Shown here: positions 1 to 12,591 of the stretch, piece by piece
Layout of the letters: each line of letters starts with the position of its first letter
Numbering within the stretch: position 1 is the stretch's first letter
Translations under genes and position numbers: made by a program
From: Branchiostoma floridae
Lineage: Eukaryota > Chordata > Leptocardii > Amphioxiformes > Branchiostomatidae
DNA: 64,000 nt
Direction: 5' to 3'
NCBI RefSeq assembly: GCF_000003815.2
Contig: NC_049997.1
Location: 14,548,666-14,612,665, forward strand
The notes under the pieces: generated by a model
What the model was told of the DNA's origin: nothing
What the model saw: only the letters and a program-made list of their open reading frames with translations
Database searches by the model: none

Positions 1-378
1 AGTTGATCATTTAACGTTTTTTCCTTAATCACGTAGCATCATTTACAATCAACAGATTGTGGCATTGTGCTTGCTTTCCACCCGTTTTTTTTCTACCAAG
101 AGCATACTCTTATCATAGATGGGGAGACAATAGTCGTTATCAAGTCATTAACAGTTCGCTAATGAAAAACAGTAGGCGCTGCCTGAAACTCCTAACTCTG
201 TCAAAGAAAAAATCCAGTTTGCTTATGCATTGTATTGAGTAACTGGATGTCATCAACATACATCACTATTGGTTTAGAAGTACGTAAGCCTGGTATTGTC
301 GTTCTGCCATTATACAAGATGATATAACCTATGCTATGATTCTTATACATGATGATGAAGCCTTGTCTATCGTTACAG

Positions 379-3300
379 CATTTCCCCAGCCGAAATGGAG
401 CTCAACATAACGGAACTCTTCCCGATAACGAAGTACATCATCCGGATTGAAGCCGTCAGCATGTACGGACGTAGTGCTGAAGTTATGTGCTTTGGTACCA
501 CCGGTATGTTAACAACCCATTTTATACATTTTATGTATTGCGTTCCTTATAGAATTGTTAATATTAAACGGGGGGATCTGATGATTTTTTTCACGGCAAT
601 ATGTATATCAATTATCATCTCAATGGATACTCTGTTACCAGGTGTATGTACCTATATAATTCATGAAACTCTATGATAGGCTTCGTTTGATGATTTCATT
701 TTGTTTTCAGCTGACTACATTGACGCGGTAAAAGACACAGCGACGTCTTTCCCTGCCTCAACAAAGTTGCTGAGAACAACGGAGACCGTGCTGACAACGA
801 CAGCCAGTCCGGAATTAAAGATAAATACCAACACTTTTTGGCTTGAAGACTTCACCACTCCGCCTAAAAGAAAAGGTGACAGCAACCTGAATTGACATTT
901 TTTTAAATATGTTTTCCTTGATTCATTAGGCAATTTCACAAGGGAATTAAAGTTATATATAATGTTTCATTGTGACAGGTCGTTTTAACGGTTATGATTT
1001 AGCCACTCCCCAAATCGAATATTGAGTGTTTGGCCGAATGACGCATATTGCAGCTGGCGTCAGGTTCATACCAGTATATTGGCCACTGTCGAACATTCAT
1101 TTTCAGATTGATATCCTTAATTACATTTAAGTGTATGCAGAGTACTCAGTGTATCTTCTCTCCACGAAGATATACTCTTCCTCGATCTCCTCGTTGGACC
1201 AACTATTCTTTCCTCTTCAAACAGTCTTTCCTCCACCGGTGTAGTACTTTGAACATTAGTTTGCCCAGACATTTTGTCGCAATTTTAGCTGATGATGCCA
1301 AATGCCAAGACATTTCCAGCTAAATGGTCTGCCACTTCATTGTAAAATATGCAAACACATTCAAGGATATAGATAATGTTACTAGTAGTAAATTTTGCAT
1401 TACGCTGAAGGCGAAGATACTATGGAGTTTTCACTAAGCTGTGTGAGTCTCTTAGAATGGTAGCAAAGTCACCCTCGTCTTATTATTACTTTCCAGTGAG
1501 TCAGACTAAGGCGTTAGGAGTAGCTCGATCATCCATTTCTGCCAGAAGACCATACTCATGCTCCCGTTATAGTAGCTTGTTGACAACGTCTAGTTTTCTC
1601 AGAGAATCCAATGTAATCATAGTTGTCTTGAAAAAAACACAATAATAATTACGTTTTTGTTACAGATACCACAGCGAAACCAAGAACATTTGTGATGGAC
1701 CAGTTTGAGATAACTTCGACGGCTGCAACGACAGGTCAGGCTAATAAACACACTTTTACCGCATATATTTCTCTCAATTATTTGTATTTATGTGTCAATG
1801 TATGACAAATTTCCCGTGTTTGTTTCAGGTGAACCTACAACAATTTGCTCATTTCGAAACACACGTTTGAATCAAATGCTTCTGTGACGCTAATACTGTG
1901 ACTTGTTTTGCAGATCCTCAGCTGACAACTGACGTACCAAAGGCACCGACAACACCAAGTGGTATGTATAAAGTAAACAAAAAAGCACCATCAAACCGGT
2001 ATCGCAATACTGTGAGATTTAGGAGAAATATTGATATCAAGTTTATCTGACTTTTTAAAAAGCTTTTTGCGTTATTAAAAAGGCGGTATTGATTTGCTAC
2101 ATTTTGAGTGTGCTGCACATTGATAGGTTAATAATGCTACACGTTATATGTTTTTATCCTTTTCCTACAAGGTAATGGCGAAGTGGACTTGTCCACACCT
2201 TACGGGACGCTTAGTCCTCTCCAAGCGGTAATAAGCTGATATTTTTGTCATTGTCTGTGGTTTTGTCATTTTACAAGTTTTACAATACGAAAAATAGATA
2301 ACAATAACTTTATTGCCAAACAATTGCTGATCATCAAATGCATGGTAAGTCCAGTTGCTTAACACGTATATGATGGAATATGATGACACATATAATTTCT
2401 GTACAGCCTTTGTTGGATATCTCAGTTTCTTCCTTCAGAGTTCTTTCAAGAGTCGAACTGATCCAGAAAGAAAATTCAAACTTCGATATGAAAATATTTC
2501 TATTTTTACTTGGTTTGTCTAGCTACAGCGTCTTCAGAATCAAATGGACCAATCCAACGGCGAAGCAGCTTCCCTGGAAAACGTGATTGGAATTGTTACA
2601 AGGATTAACAACTTACTCCGGGTCAACACGTCACAGTCATCCTTGGCCGGATTCACTCCGGAACTGGTACGATAATGTTACGAAAAATTTCAACACGCTC
2701 GCCATAAATGTTATTGTTTCTAGTTTGCATGTTTCGGGTATGAGTAGCATAACCACTAAAAGGGTAGAAATGGATTTTGATGACATTTCGTATGCGATTG
2801 AGTCACCAACGCAAAAAAAACTACTACTGTCAATGAAATTCATCACCATTACCCTAAACTCATTGTCATTGGTATCGCAGCGGAACTTTCGTTTTATTTT
2901 ATGTTCATACAGGTAGGCACTCGAACAACGCTATGTTATACGTAATATAGACACGTATTCACGTGAACCATATTGGACTAAAGTGAATACCTTTTTCCCT
3001 ACATTTTTAACAGGAGGCAGGTATAGATCTGCTGCGGAAGTCTTCAGAACTCATCAGAGCCACTGAAGGTTCCACTATACCAATGATGGAGACGCTGCTT
3101 AACGGTATGCACGACATATCATACATAGAAGATATACGACTTTGATATGCTTGATTTCAGTTACGGCGGCCATTTTGGATTTTCCGGGTCATCCGGGGTC
3201 ATTGCACCACAACGAGGCTAGCCTGACACCATTAAATTATATTATAGTATAGATAGGCCACCTTCAGTGGTAGTTTTGCCCCTCTAACTTGAAATTCTTG

Positions 3301-6300
3301 TGAGCTTCCTGTGATATAAATCCCAATATACATAAAACATAACATTTGTGAACTATTATCATATAGACAAGTGACGTCAAGCAATCAGAATATCCCATTG
3401 TATATTGGATATGACGCCGTAAAACATAAAAATTAATCAAACACCGGTGTTTAATTAATTTATATGTGTCTAATAGGAATGGTAAAAATAGTAACCATAA
3501 TCCTTAAATGTTTCAGTCACGGTACAGGCCGTGCCCAATCTCGTTCAAATGCTGCCTGCAGAAAAGTCGATCATACTTAATACCACAACGCCTCTATTAA
3601 GAATGGATGTCATAGATGTCAACTCAGTCAATATATCTCCTAAACAACAGCTGAAGAACATAAAACACCAGCAGTGGAAATACGATCAACAGGTATTCGA
3701 TTCTAGTAGGCTAAAAATATTGCATGATTAAGAGACACGTAGTCATTTAGTATTGGCATGAGAGATTATCACAGAAGGGGTTCCTGTACTTGTCTGGGAA
3801 CAGTGCATGAAACTCTTGCATAATTTCCACTGTTTTATCTTAGAATTCTTTAATCTAAGACAATATAGGTTGTGTTTCGTTGGAATTTGAATAAACTGAG
3901 TTTGTATCCCTCAATATGGCCAAAATGTGTAAATAGGAGCATGCGTCCACTCAGACATTTCAATTTTGTAGACAATGGATAAACGCAATTAATTCCAGCA
4001 CTGGAAGTTTAGTTATATTTGTCTTATCATTTACTAGATTTAGTCGTAATACTGTGAACTATTTCATACAGCTTCGTAACGCTGGACTGTCTTTGGGACA
4101 AACTATGGAACGAACAGCCAATAGTCTTCTAGACATCTTGCCAGACACCAAAGACTACATGAAGGCATTTGAAAAAGATGACGTCACTGTTGCGGTTGCA
4201 AGGTCCACTAGGAAAGATATAATACTTCAGAGTCGTCAAGTTAACGTGTCAGCATTTCCCACACACTGTAATATAGAAGGGGGTACAGATGCCAAGGTTA
4301 GTGGTCATGCTATTCTCTTCGTTTGCATTCCATGCAACTATGTTTCATTCAATTCCAATATATTGATAATTCTACAAATAAGAACAATGGTTAATGGTAC
4401 CGGTAAAATAACGATAAAATATGTAGGCAAACGATAAAAATATAACATTGTCTATTATCGTGAGTACTTGAAATACCAATTAAATATCAGCTTAGGTACT
4501 ATCTTAAGATAACGCCATTCATCATTTAGTGAATGGAAAAATTAGGACTTTCATATTGACCATACAGTTGGTAATGTAATGTGTTTAAGAAATATTTTTG
4601 GTCATTTTACCGCAAGACTGTTAAAATAATCATGCCGTTGTCTGTTATAGATGATTGTGATGAAGAAAAACTTGTTTTCGTGGAATGCCTCTACGTTTGG
4701 GGAAAACGTCACCACGCCCGTGACTATGTTTTCGTGGGGATCCCAGCGCTTTGACCACAACTGCTCTGTGCAGCTGAACCTCTCCCATCCTATAGCAATC
4801 GAAAATATAGAAGACCCAAGACGTCAAAAACGTGACCTTCAAGAGCGTGGTCTTGTTGGGGCACAGTTTGCTCTGGGCGGCATTGTCGTTGGACAAAACA
4901 GCAACGAGACGATGGTTTTATATGCATTTGATGTACCAGCCGTTACTGCTGTTGTTGTGATGCAGTTATCGTGGTGGGATCACGCCGCTGCCTTCCGCGT
5001 CTTCTTCCGTTACGACACGCCACCAACAGAGCAGCTTTATGACGACAAGATGGTAGTTGAGGAGGAAGATGCTGTTCTGGCTTGGCGTCGAGGCACAAAC
5101 AGCGTGCGAAAATTTGTCCCAAATATCACGAAACGACGGGGGAGACTTTATGTTGGGGTACAAAAAGCAGGTAACTTATCAAACATTTCGATGTAATTTT
5201 TATTTTTAATGTCGAAGCAAGAATGTATACAACTTTTACAAGGCAAATCCAACACTTCACTGTAATGATAAAAATTGACCATTGTGACAAAAAACTATAC
5301 AGTTTTATCATTTTACCCTTTTCTGAGTTGACTGTCAATTTGCTTTTAAAAATTTCGTATGTGGAAGATTAAATGCGATTATGAAAAATGTCAACGTCTC
5401 TCATTAGAATCTGACAGCCTTTTGCAAACGGCACTTTCGCCCAAAGACTTCGTACTTCAGGCATCAGCAGTGAGCTGTCTTAACTGGGATCATACATTCG
5501 AGAAGTGGCAAGACGTAGGCTGTGGGGTAAGGTTCAAGGATTTGATCCTGACCCATGTGTGAAAAATATGTGTACTGTTGTCTTGCACACTGACAGAAAT
5601 TGCAGTTGTCTTGGTTATATCTTCTTTATTTATATATTTTTATTTGTATCTTCTTATTTATTATCTACTTAAAGGTGGTCCAACGTAGAGAAGTAAGCAC
5701 TTGCGGTTCTTAGTCTGTAGTATGTTTTCTGTTCAAAATTATAACGTCCGTCTACAGCTATCACTTCATCCTTTTTATTTAAACTTTAAGATATGCTTTT
5801 ATCTATATCAGGTTGGCGTGGATCCATTTGATAGTACCTTCAGATGTAACTGCGACGTTCCCAAGCCGAAGGCTGTCATTGGCGGCTCCTTGCACGCCCT
5901 TCCAAATACTATCGAATTGGAGGACATCTTCAAAGATCCCAGCATCCTTAATGACAACAACCTCGTTTACTACACGGTTATTTGCGAGTGGGCTCTCTAC
6001 TTGGTGTTAATGATTATACTCAACGTCGACTTTCAGCGCTTTCGAGTAAGTACATCTTCTTCGTACTATGCCCCTTCATCGTCACATTATCATTTCTGCA
6101 GCTGAATAGAGTTCGTGTAACTAGTGGGTGTATATAGGTCTACATTCTCATTATTCCTCTCTTTTGTACCAGGAAAAGACGACTGACAAATCATCAACTA
6201 CCGGAAGTAAGAAGCAGTTACCACAGCTGTCCGTCCTTCCCACGGACAGGATGCCAGCCCCACATCTCTACCAGATCACCGTCACCACCGGATCCATGCT

Positions 6301-9300
6301 TGGTGCCGGTACCTCGGCACGAATCGGGTTACAGGTATTCGGATCAAAGAGTAAAACCGCAATCAAGATGATCAACCCGGACGGAGAAGTAAGTCTGAAC
6401 CGTAACTCTGCATTTGTTTGGCACCTACCTTTTTTACTTTTGTGTGTGTCTGTCCCAAATTCCACTAAAAGTCCTCTTCTTATTTTGTTAAAAGCACAGT
6501 AATCAAAAATTAGTTATTCCTAGAATAAACGCACTGAAAACGTTACAAACACCGCTTCCATGTGTTATGCAGTCTTTGCCTCGAGGTGGTACTCATGACG
6601 TCATCATGCCCCTGAAGACGTCACTAGGACATCTGGAACTGCTGCATATCTGGCACGACAACACAGGTGTTGATGAAACTTCGTGGTTTCTGAGGGATAT
6701 CATTATCAAGGACCTACAGACGAAGGAAGTGTAAGATTCAAACAATGACCACCTTATTTTCGTGATGTATTAATTTAAACCTATGTCTACAGAATACATG
6801 GATTTTTATGTTTTCATTCAAATGGCTGAAATCAGACAAATCGTGGTTGTACAGACTAGTCAATTGTTTTGGTCCAAACTGTCTTATAATTTAAGCTAAA
6901 AGTCATTCCCAAACCACACAGTGTATAGAGGTATATAATTCATATAGTGTGGTTTATAGAAGGATGTCACTGTATATCACATCAATAAATTTCACTTTTA
7001 AATTCATCAACGTTTGACTATACCAATCGTTCTTGTAGACCAATGATGTGATAATCAAATGATGAAAGACTTCACATCTGATTGATTGATTTATCTTACA
7101 CAGTTATCAGTTTATTTGCTACGACTGGTTGTCTGAAGACCGAGGCGACTTCCCAGGTTCAGAAAGTTCTGCATGTGGCGACCCGGGAACAATTGGGATG
7201 CTTTAGTAGCCAGTTCCGAGAGAACACGGACGCAATGTTCTACGATCAGCACTTGTGGACATCTCCTTTCGTGTCACCTGAAGGTATTTTTTACGTCGTT
7301 AAGTATGTTTTACTTTGTCTTTCTTCATCTGATATACTGCAACATTTTCAGAACAATCGCTTCAAACCGTAATGTAGGTCAAGCTGTTGAAATTGGCCAT
7401 ACCTGGCAGTAAACTATTTGCACTAAAGGCAATGGAATATTTACTAAAAGGTATATGTTGCATTAAACTCGTTTCAAATCAATTTTAGGATCCAGCTTCA
7501 CCAAGTCAGAACGTCTATCTTGCTGCTGTGCTGTTTTCAACAGCATCATGCTGTCCAACGCCATGTGGTACAAGAGTGACGAGGGCTTTGTGACCAAGAA
7601 CACCGTTTTTGACCTTGGATTTGTACAGATCACCCTACAAGTAAGGGAACCGTCTAGTTCTAAACCTCCTACCTCAATCCCGACAACATATGCTGACGCA
7701 AATAAACATTCCATTATGAATTCACACTTTTGCTTTATGTATTTTTGTAACCAAGGAGCTGTACGTGAGTCTCATGACAGTTGTCATGGTGCTACCTGTT
7801 GTCCTGGTACCGGCTAGACTGTTCCGGGTGGAGGTACCAACTTCAATAACAGCTCCGGGAATACGTCGTACTTCCAAATATGGTATACATGTATATAGTT
7901 CTTCAACGTATTGTCTAAGTTTTGATATTCCTTTACAATATCCAATGTATGGAAGGTGTCTCATCCAGCAAATAATCTTACCGTTTTCAAATAATTGTTT
8001 CTCTCTTTTAAGAACGATAAGTATTTTTATTTATCCCCTTAGGGTTATTAAAAGGTGTACTGTCCCGATGGTCGAAGTATGTGGCGTGGTTTCTCGTGGT
8101 GATGGTTTCCATCCTCTCGTCCTTCTTTGTGATCCTGTACAGTCTAGACTGGGGTAGAGAGAAGAGTGAGGCTTGGCTAAAGGCCTTCTTCTTTTCTTTC
8201 GGTTTGTCAAGCATCATCGCCGAAACTGCCGAGGTAAATTGTTTGTTTCTGTTTCCTTCTGTTAACGAATTTCTGTCGCTCCGCTGCATCCTAGTATCTT
8301 AAATTCTTGCTTCGAACAGCTAATGACTAATTTATTGACGATACGTGTATACCAACAGATATTGTTCCTGGCGACTCTTTTTGCATTGATTTGTAACCAG
8401 AGGTCTTCCAACAAGCAGAAGACATACAATATCAAGGAAAAAGATCTCCATCTTCACCTTTATGATCACAAAGGTAAACCACGACACTTTCACAGCACAT
8501 TGACGATTCTTTGTTTCAAAAAACAACAACGGTTAATCAGTAAGAATCTTTTTGCCTGGAAATGTTAAAGAAGTACAGTAGGTTGTGTTCTAATTAAAGT
8601 CCTATTTACGACGTTGACCCTTTCAGCTCCCGCGAAGGTGTATCCACCTGGTGCTGTATCGGCAGAGAAGATGAAAGTCAAAAATGAACAACGACGGAAG
8701 TTTTTCTTCGTCATGAAGGAGTACGTTCTCCTGTTCTTGTTTGTTGTGGTCCTGTTCTTCATCAGCCATCACGACAAAGACCCGTTTGCTTTCAACGCAT
8801 CGCAGACGTTGCACGACACTGTTCTAGAAGATCACGATTCGGTAGGTCATTTTCAATTCACCATGTTCAATCAAGAGCATTGCTAGATCTAAGGACAAAT
8901 GTCACTGATCTTCATAATGGAACAATGATTTATGAATGAATGATTTCTTGGCATCTTTTGAGAACGTGTTCTTATTCGTAGTCAGTCACCTTCTCCCCAA
9001 AGCTTCTGTGAACCCATTGGAGTCATGATGCATGATGAACTTTGAAAGGAAAGTGTTATCTGTTAACATCTTTAAACATGCTTCATTGAATGTATTTACT
9101 CTGCGTCTTGCAACTTTACAGATCACCACTGCTGACGAGCTCTGGGCATGGACTGAGGAGATCCTCCTGCCTGTTTTGTACCCGTCGTTCTGGTACAATG
9201 GGTGGAAGATGAAGTATCTAGACCGACAGTTTCCTCTTTATACTGAAGCATTTAGAATCGGCCCACCGCGACTTACTCAGTTTAGGAAGGCACCAGGTAA

Positions 9301-12300
9301 GAATCATGACCTCTTCTCTATTATCGTACATAATTACTTTCATTTCGATGAACTCCTTTCTTTTTACTCTTTCAAGCCCTTTTTTACAAACTGTTTAAAT
9401 GTAATTGACTTAGATATCGTCTCTACTTTTGAATCAAGTGTAACAATGTCACGACTAAACCGACCAACCAAACCTTTGTTGTCACAGTAGAAAATACACA
9501 AGCTTTTAAGCAGTAGGATAATTTTTTGCAGGTTCATTTCAGTTCTATAAATTGCATAAGCTTCCTATAGATGCATTTGTCTTTTAAGAAAGAATTTCTT
9601 GTTGCATGATTGAAATTTTTGGTACTCCATACAGATGACATGGCAATAGACCTCCTTGAAAATGGATGGATGGTTGCAACTGGAGACGGTAAATCCACAT
9701 GTTGGAAGTTCAATGTCACCGGTGTGATGTCACACAACCCAGGCTGTTCCGCAGAACACTCCATGGAACTACCAACTCTCCTGGGTTTGGCGACAGCAAT
9801 ATTCTCCGACCTTCGGGATAACAAGTGGATCGACAAATACACAGACTACCTGGTTCTGGATCTGTCGCTATACTACCCAGCACAAAAACTGTTCAGTAGT
9901 CTAAGACTGACCGTAAAGCAGGAAGATGTGGGACATCTTTCAACATCAGCATCTTTTGCAACACACAGGCTTTTCCAGTACGAAAATGACTCTGACATGG
10001 TTACTTTGTTTTCCTATATCCTCTTTATGTTGTTATTCTTGGTTAATATCATCAAAGAAGCGACCACAATGAAGAAGGAGGGAAGGAAGTTCTTCAGGTC
10101 TATGTGGAACATCTTTGCTTTTGCGAGCATAATTGGATCTGCAGCTGTCATCGGTATCTTCGGAATAAGGTACCACTCTGCATCTGCAGCACTGGCAAAG
10201 TTGGTCGAGGCAACAGGTACATTGTTGCAGATTGTCACATTATACATATTCAGAGGATTGTAGCATATGAATATGAATTCTTTCTTGATTACAATGAAAC
10301 ATGCCATATTTGGGGAAAATGCTAATCTCTAAGCAGATCCTACAATGGCAAAAAATAGTACCAAACTGGCCAAAGAGTGTAGTCAGCAAAGAGGTGTCCA
10401 TTTGCCCGGTAGCCAAACACACTCCTAGGCCGGCTTCACCCCTCTGCCAGCTTTTGATACTATCTTATGCTACCGTAGGATCTGCTTGGAGATTAGGAAA
10501 ATGCTTCTTGAACTGCTTTCTATCGTAATCTGGGCGTTAGAGGAATTACCTCCGGTTAATCGTATACGCTTCACCTATGAATTTGAACATAAACAAATGA
10601 GCAAAGAAACAAACCAATTGCCATCTCTCATATTTGCATCTCTTCTTTTGTAGGCGAACTTGGAATAGATCGTTTTGTCGACTTGAGCTCAACCTTCTGG
10701 TGGGATGAAGTTTTCAAGACCGTGCTGGCCATTGTGCTGTTCATTACTACACTGTCGTTACTGCGAGTTTTCCGCTTCAGCAAGACCATCGCCAGTTTCA
10801 TCGCCCTGCCAGGCGCCATGAAGAATGACTTGGTCGGCTTCTCGATCGTAAGCGCTATAGCCTTCATGGCTTTCAGCTGCTCAGGTAAGAGGTGCTTCCC
10901 CTCATTTTAATGACTGTGACAGGGTTATAACGTTACTGTATATTCCTTGCCTAAATGGACTGGACCTTCTTGGTCCTTAGAGAAGGTAGACTGACGTAGG
11001 TCAATGGTACTTTTCAACATAGATTAAAACATCGACGTCGTATTTTACTTAGAACTTTGTAATTGATGACGTAAGACATTTCATATATTTATTTCAGGGA
11101 TGCTGGTGTTTGGGACTCATATGAAGGCATACACCAATGTGTTGCACACCAACTTTGCCTTATTTGAGATGTTATTGGGAAGGTATGTATTGTCGTCATT
11201 GCCTCATTTTAACATGTTTTTGTTTTGTTTACATTGCACATAAAGCTATTACGAAGTGAAGATAAATGGCAGGGGAAGGGTACTCCTTAATAAATTTTCC
11301 TATAAGCAACTTTTTAAAAAATCAGCAACATGTTTTATATCACACATAAAGCTATTGTATGTGAAAATAGATTCCGTGGGAGGGGGGGTAGATAAATTTT
11401 CCTAGCTTCTATGAGCAACCTTTTGACTTGAGGGTCATGTTCTACAGGTTCTTTGCCGAGGAAATCTTAGAATCGAACCGATATATCGGCCCTATCTTCT
11501 TCACTTTCTTCATGATACTCATCTTCATACTACTCGTCAACTTCCTGGTGACCATCATCTGTGATGCCATTGCTACCGGTGTCTACGTTGCGGATGAACA
11601 TGACCAAGAACTGGCTGACTACATCTGGAGAAGTTTCCAGGGAGTCTTTGGGATTCATGTCCCTCCACCGAAGGATGTAATATCAGGTAACTAATCTCTA
11701 CAGGACAGTTTATCTGTGTTGGTAGAAGTGAATGTGAAGCACATTCGAAATCTTGACTCTAAATACGACGACAATGGCACATGCTCAAAATTTCAACTGT
11801 GAAACTCTAGTCTTTTACCAAGGAACGAGTGACTCAATTGCGGTCTCTTTTGATGTCGCTTTTGACAGTTAGACACCAAGTAATCAAATATTTAATCGTG
11901 TAAGCCACTGTACAAAGGGAGTACAAGCTTATTTGGAATTTAAAAGAGGATACAAAAAGATTGATTATTGACAGAAAATAGTAACCTTGAGCAAATAACC
12001 TTTTAGTAAAGATTATATTCATTTATTTATTGTAACTTCGACTCGACTTATTGTATTTTCTATTCATCATTTACAGATGAAATGAAAGAAACAGAGCTCA
12101 ATACAACATTCGAAATGATTGCAGAATCCTTGAATGAAACCCTGGATGTTACAAGCAGCCTTTTGGAACACAACAGAATCGACGAGCCTTCTTTGACCAT
12201 ACACGATAATGCTATTGCCCAACGTCAGATCACGAAGCAGTCACACGAAGTAAAATGTGAGTTCGACGCTATGCTGCCGTCAACTTCGTCTGCTATCGGA

Positions 12301-12591
12301 CAGCAGGTAGAAAATCTCCTGAAAGCTCATGAAGAAGACACGGCAAGATATGAGGAAGTGCAGAACAAGAGCAGACGACGTGCTGAAGCCATGCTGAAGA
12401 GAAAACTGGCTGAGAAAAGGGAGAAAACACAGACCATGGTACATCACGCGCAAGAGATGATGGCACAACATGCTGCCTACGAGGAACGGCTGAATCAGCA
12501 ACAAAGGATGAACAGACGCCTGTTCCAGAGCAAACTTCGTCAGAAGATGGCACTTCGTGGCTTACAGAAAAGAGATGACCAAAAGCAATAA
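379..12591 (+). CDS. Polycystin-1-like (PKD1/PKD1L family) receptor-channel, 5' end outside window
   Basis: Spliced gene, partial at the 5' end. Exons read from AG/GT signals in phase: 379-503, 711-875, 1666-1734, 1914-1961, 2172-2227, 2523-2666, 3014-3104, 3517-3692, 4072-4296, 4651-5170, 5408-5526, 5812-6045, 6173-6388, 6573-6730, 7104-7283, 7490-7640, 7756-7882, 8043-8233, 8359-8473, 8627-8841, 9122-9296, 9635-10216, 10654-10884, 11098-11182, 11448-11686, 12077-12591. Order of parts: Fn3-like strand (first exon), Thr/Ser-rich linkers, GAIN/GPS region (5408-5870), TM1 (about 5960-6025), PLAT (6270-6730), membrane segments 2-6 (7490-8770), a large extracellular polycystin (TOP) domain (8790-9990), then the six-TM channel-like block with a pore loop (FALFEMLLGRF, 11150-11460) and a charged coiled-coil tail. 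This is the 11-TM plan of polycystin-1, which in other animals pairs with PKD2-type channels and acts in membrane or ciliary sensing. The exon at 7104-7283 carries a frameshift. The specific paralogue (PKD1, PKD1L or PKDREJ) is not resolved. Confidence 0.88.
3146..3270 (+). repeat. Dispersed repeat, copy 1
   Basis: About 125 bp in a polycystin intron is clearly similar, in the same orientation, to 37291-37414 in a USP47 intron. Both start ATGCTTGATT and contain TTACGGCGGCCAT, GAGGCTAG and a CTTCAGTGG end. No coding potential is visible. The class is unknown. Confidence 0.6.
5408..5895 (+). other. GPS motif of the polycystin-1-like protein, split over two exons
   Basis: The 5408-5526 exon encodes the C-x2-W...W...C part (SCLNWDHTFEKWQDVGCG). 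The 5812-6045 exon continues with FRCNCDVPK, the second cysteine pair. Family knowledge: GPS motifs normally end C-x-C-x-H-L-T/S, and autoproteolysis occurs between L and T/S. Here the residues after C-N-C are D-V-P, so the fold-forming Cys and Trp are present but the cleavage triad is not. TM1 follows about 40 residues later, as in polycystins. Confidence 0.75.
10323..10495. mobile_element. MITE A (173 bp), TIR core TCTCYAAGCAGATCC
   Basis: The left end (10323-10343) and right end (10475-10495) are reverse complements over 21 bp with one mismatch. GGAAAATGC flanks both sides (10314-10322 and 10496-10504), a 9-bp target-site duplication. The element sits in a polycystin intron and has no ORF. 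It shares its terminal core with the elements at 41740-42740 and 48043-48203. TSD length fits hAT or Mutator-type mobilisation. Confidence 0.8.
11237..11430. repeat. Imperfect tandem duplication in polycystin intron
   Basis: Two diverged units of about 100 bp share CACATAAAGCTATT, ATAAATTTTCCTA and an AGCAAC(C)TTTT stretch, just upstream of the 11448 exon. Non-coding. Confidence 0.5.

Noticed and set aside
1829-1890. Possible extra polycystin exon after TTTCAG at 1828
   Set aside because: The frame hits a stop with no donor; skipping it keeps the phase between exons 1666-1734 and 1914-1961.
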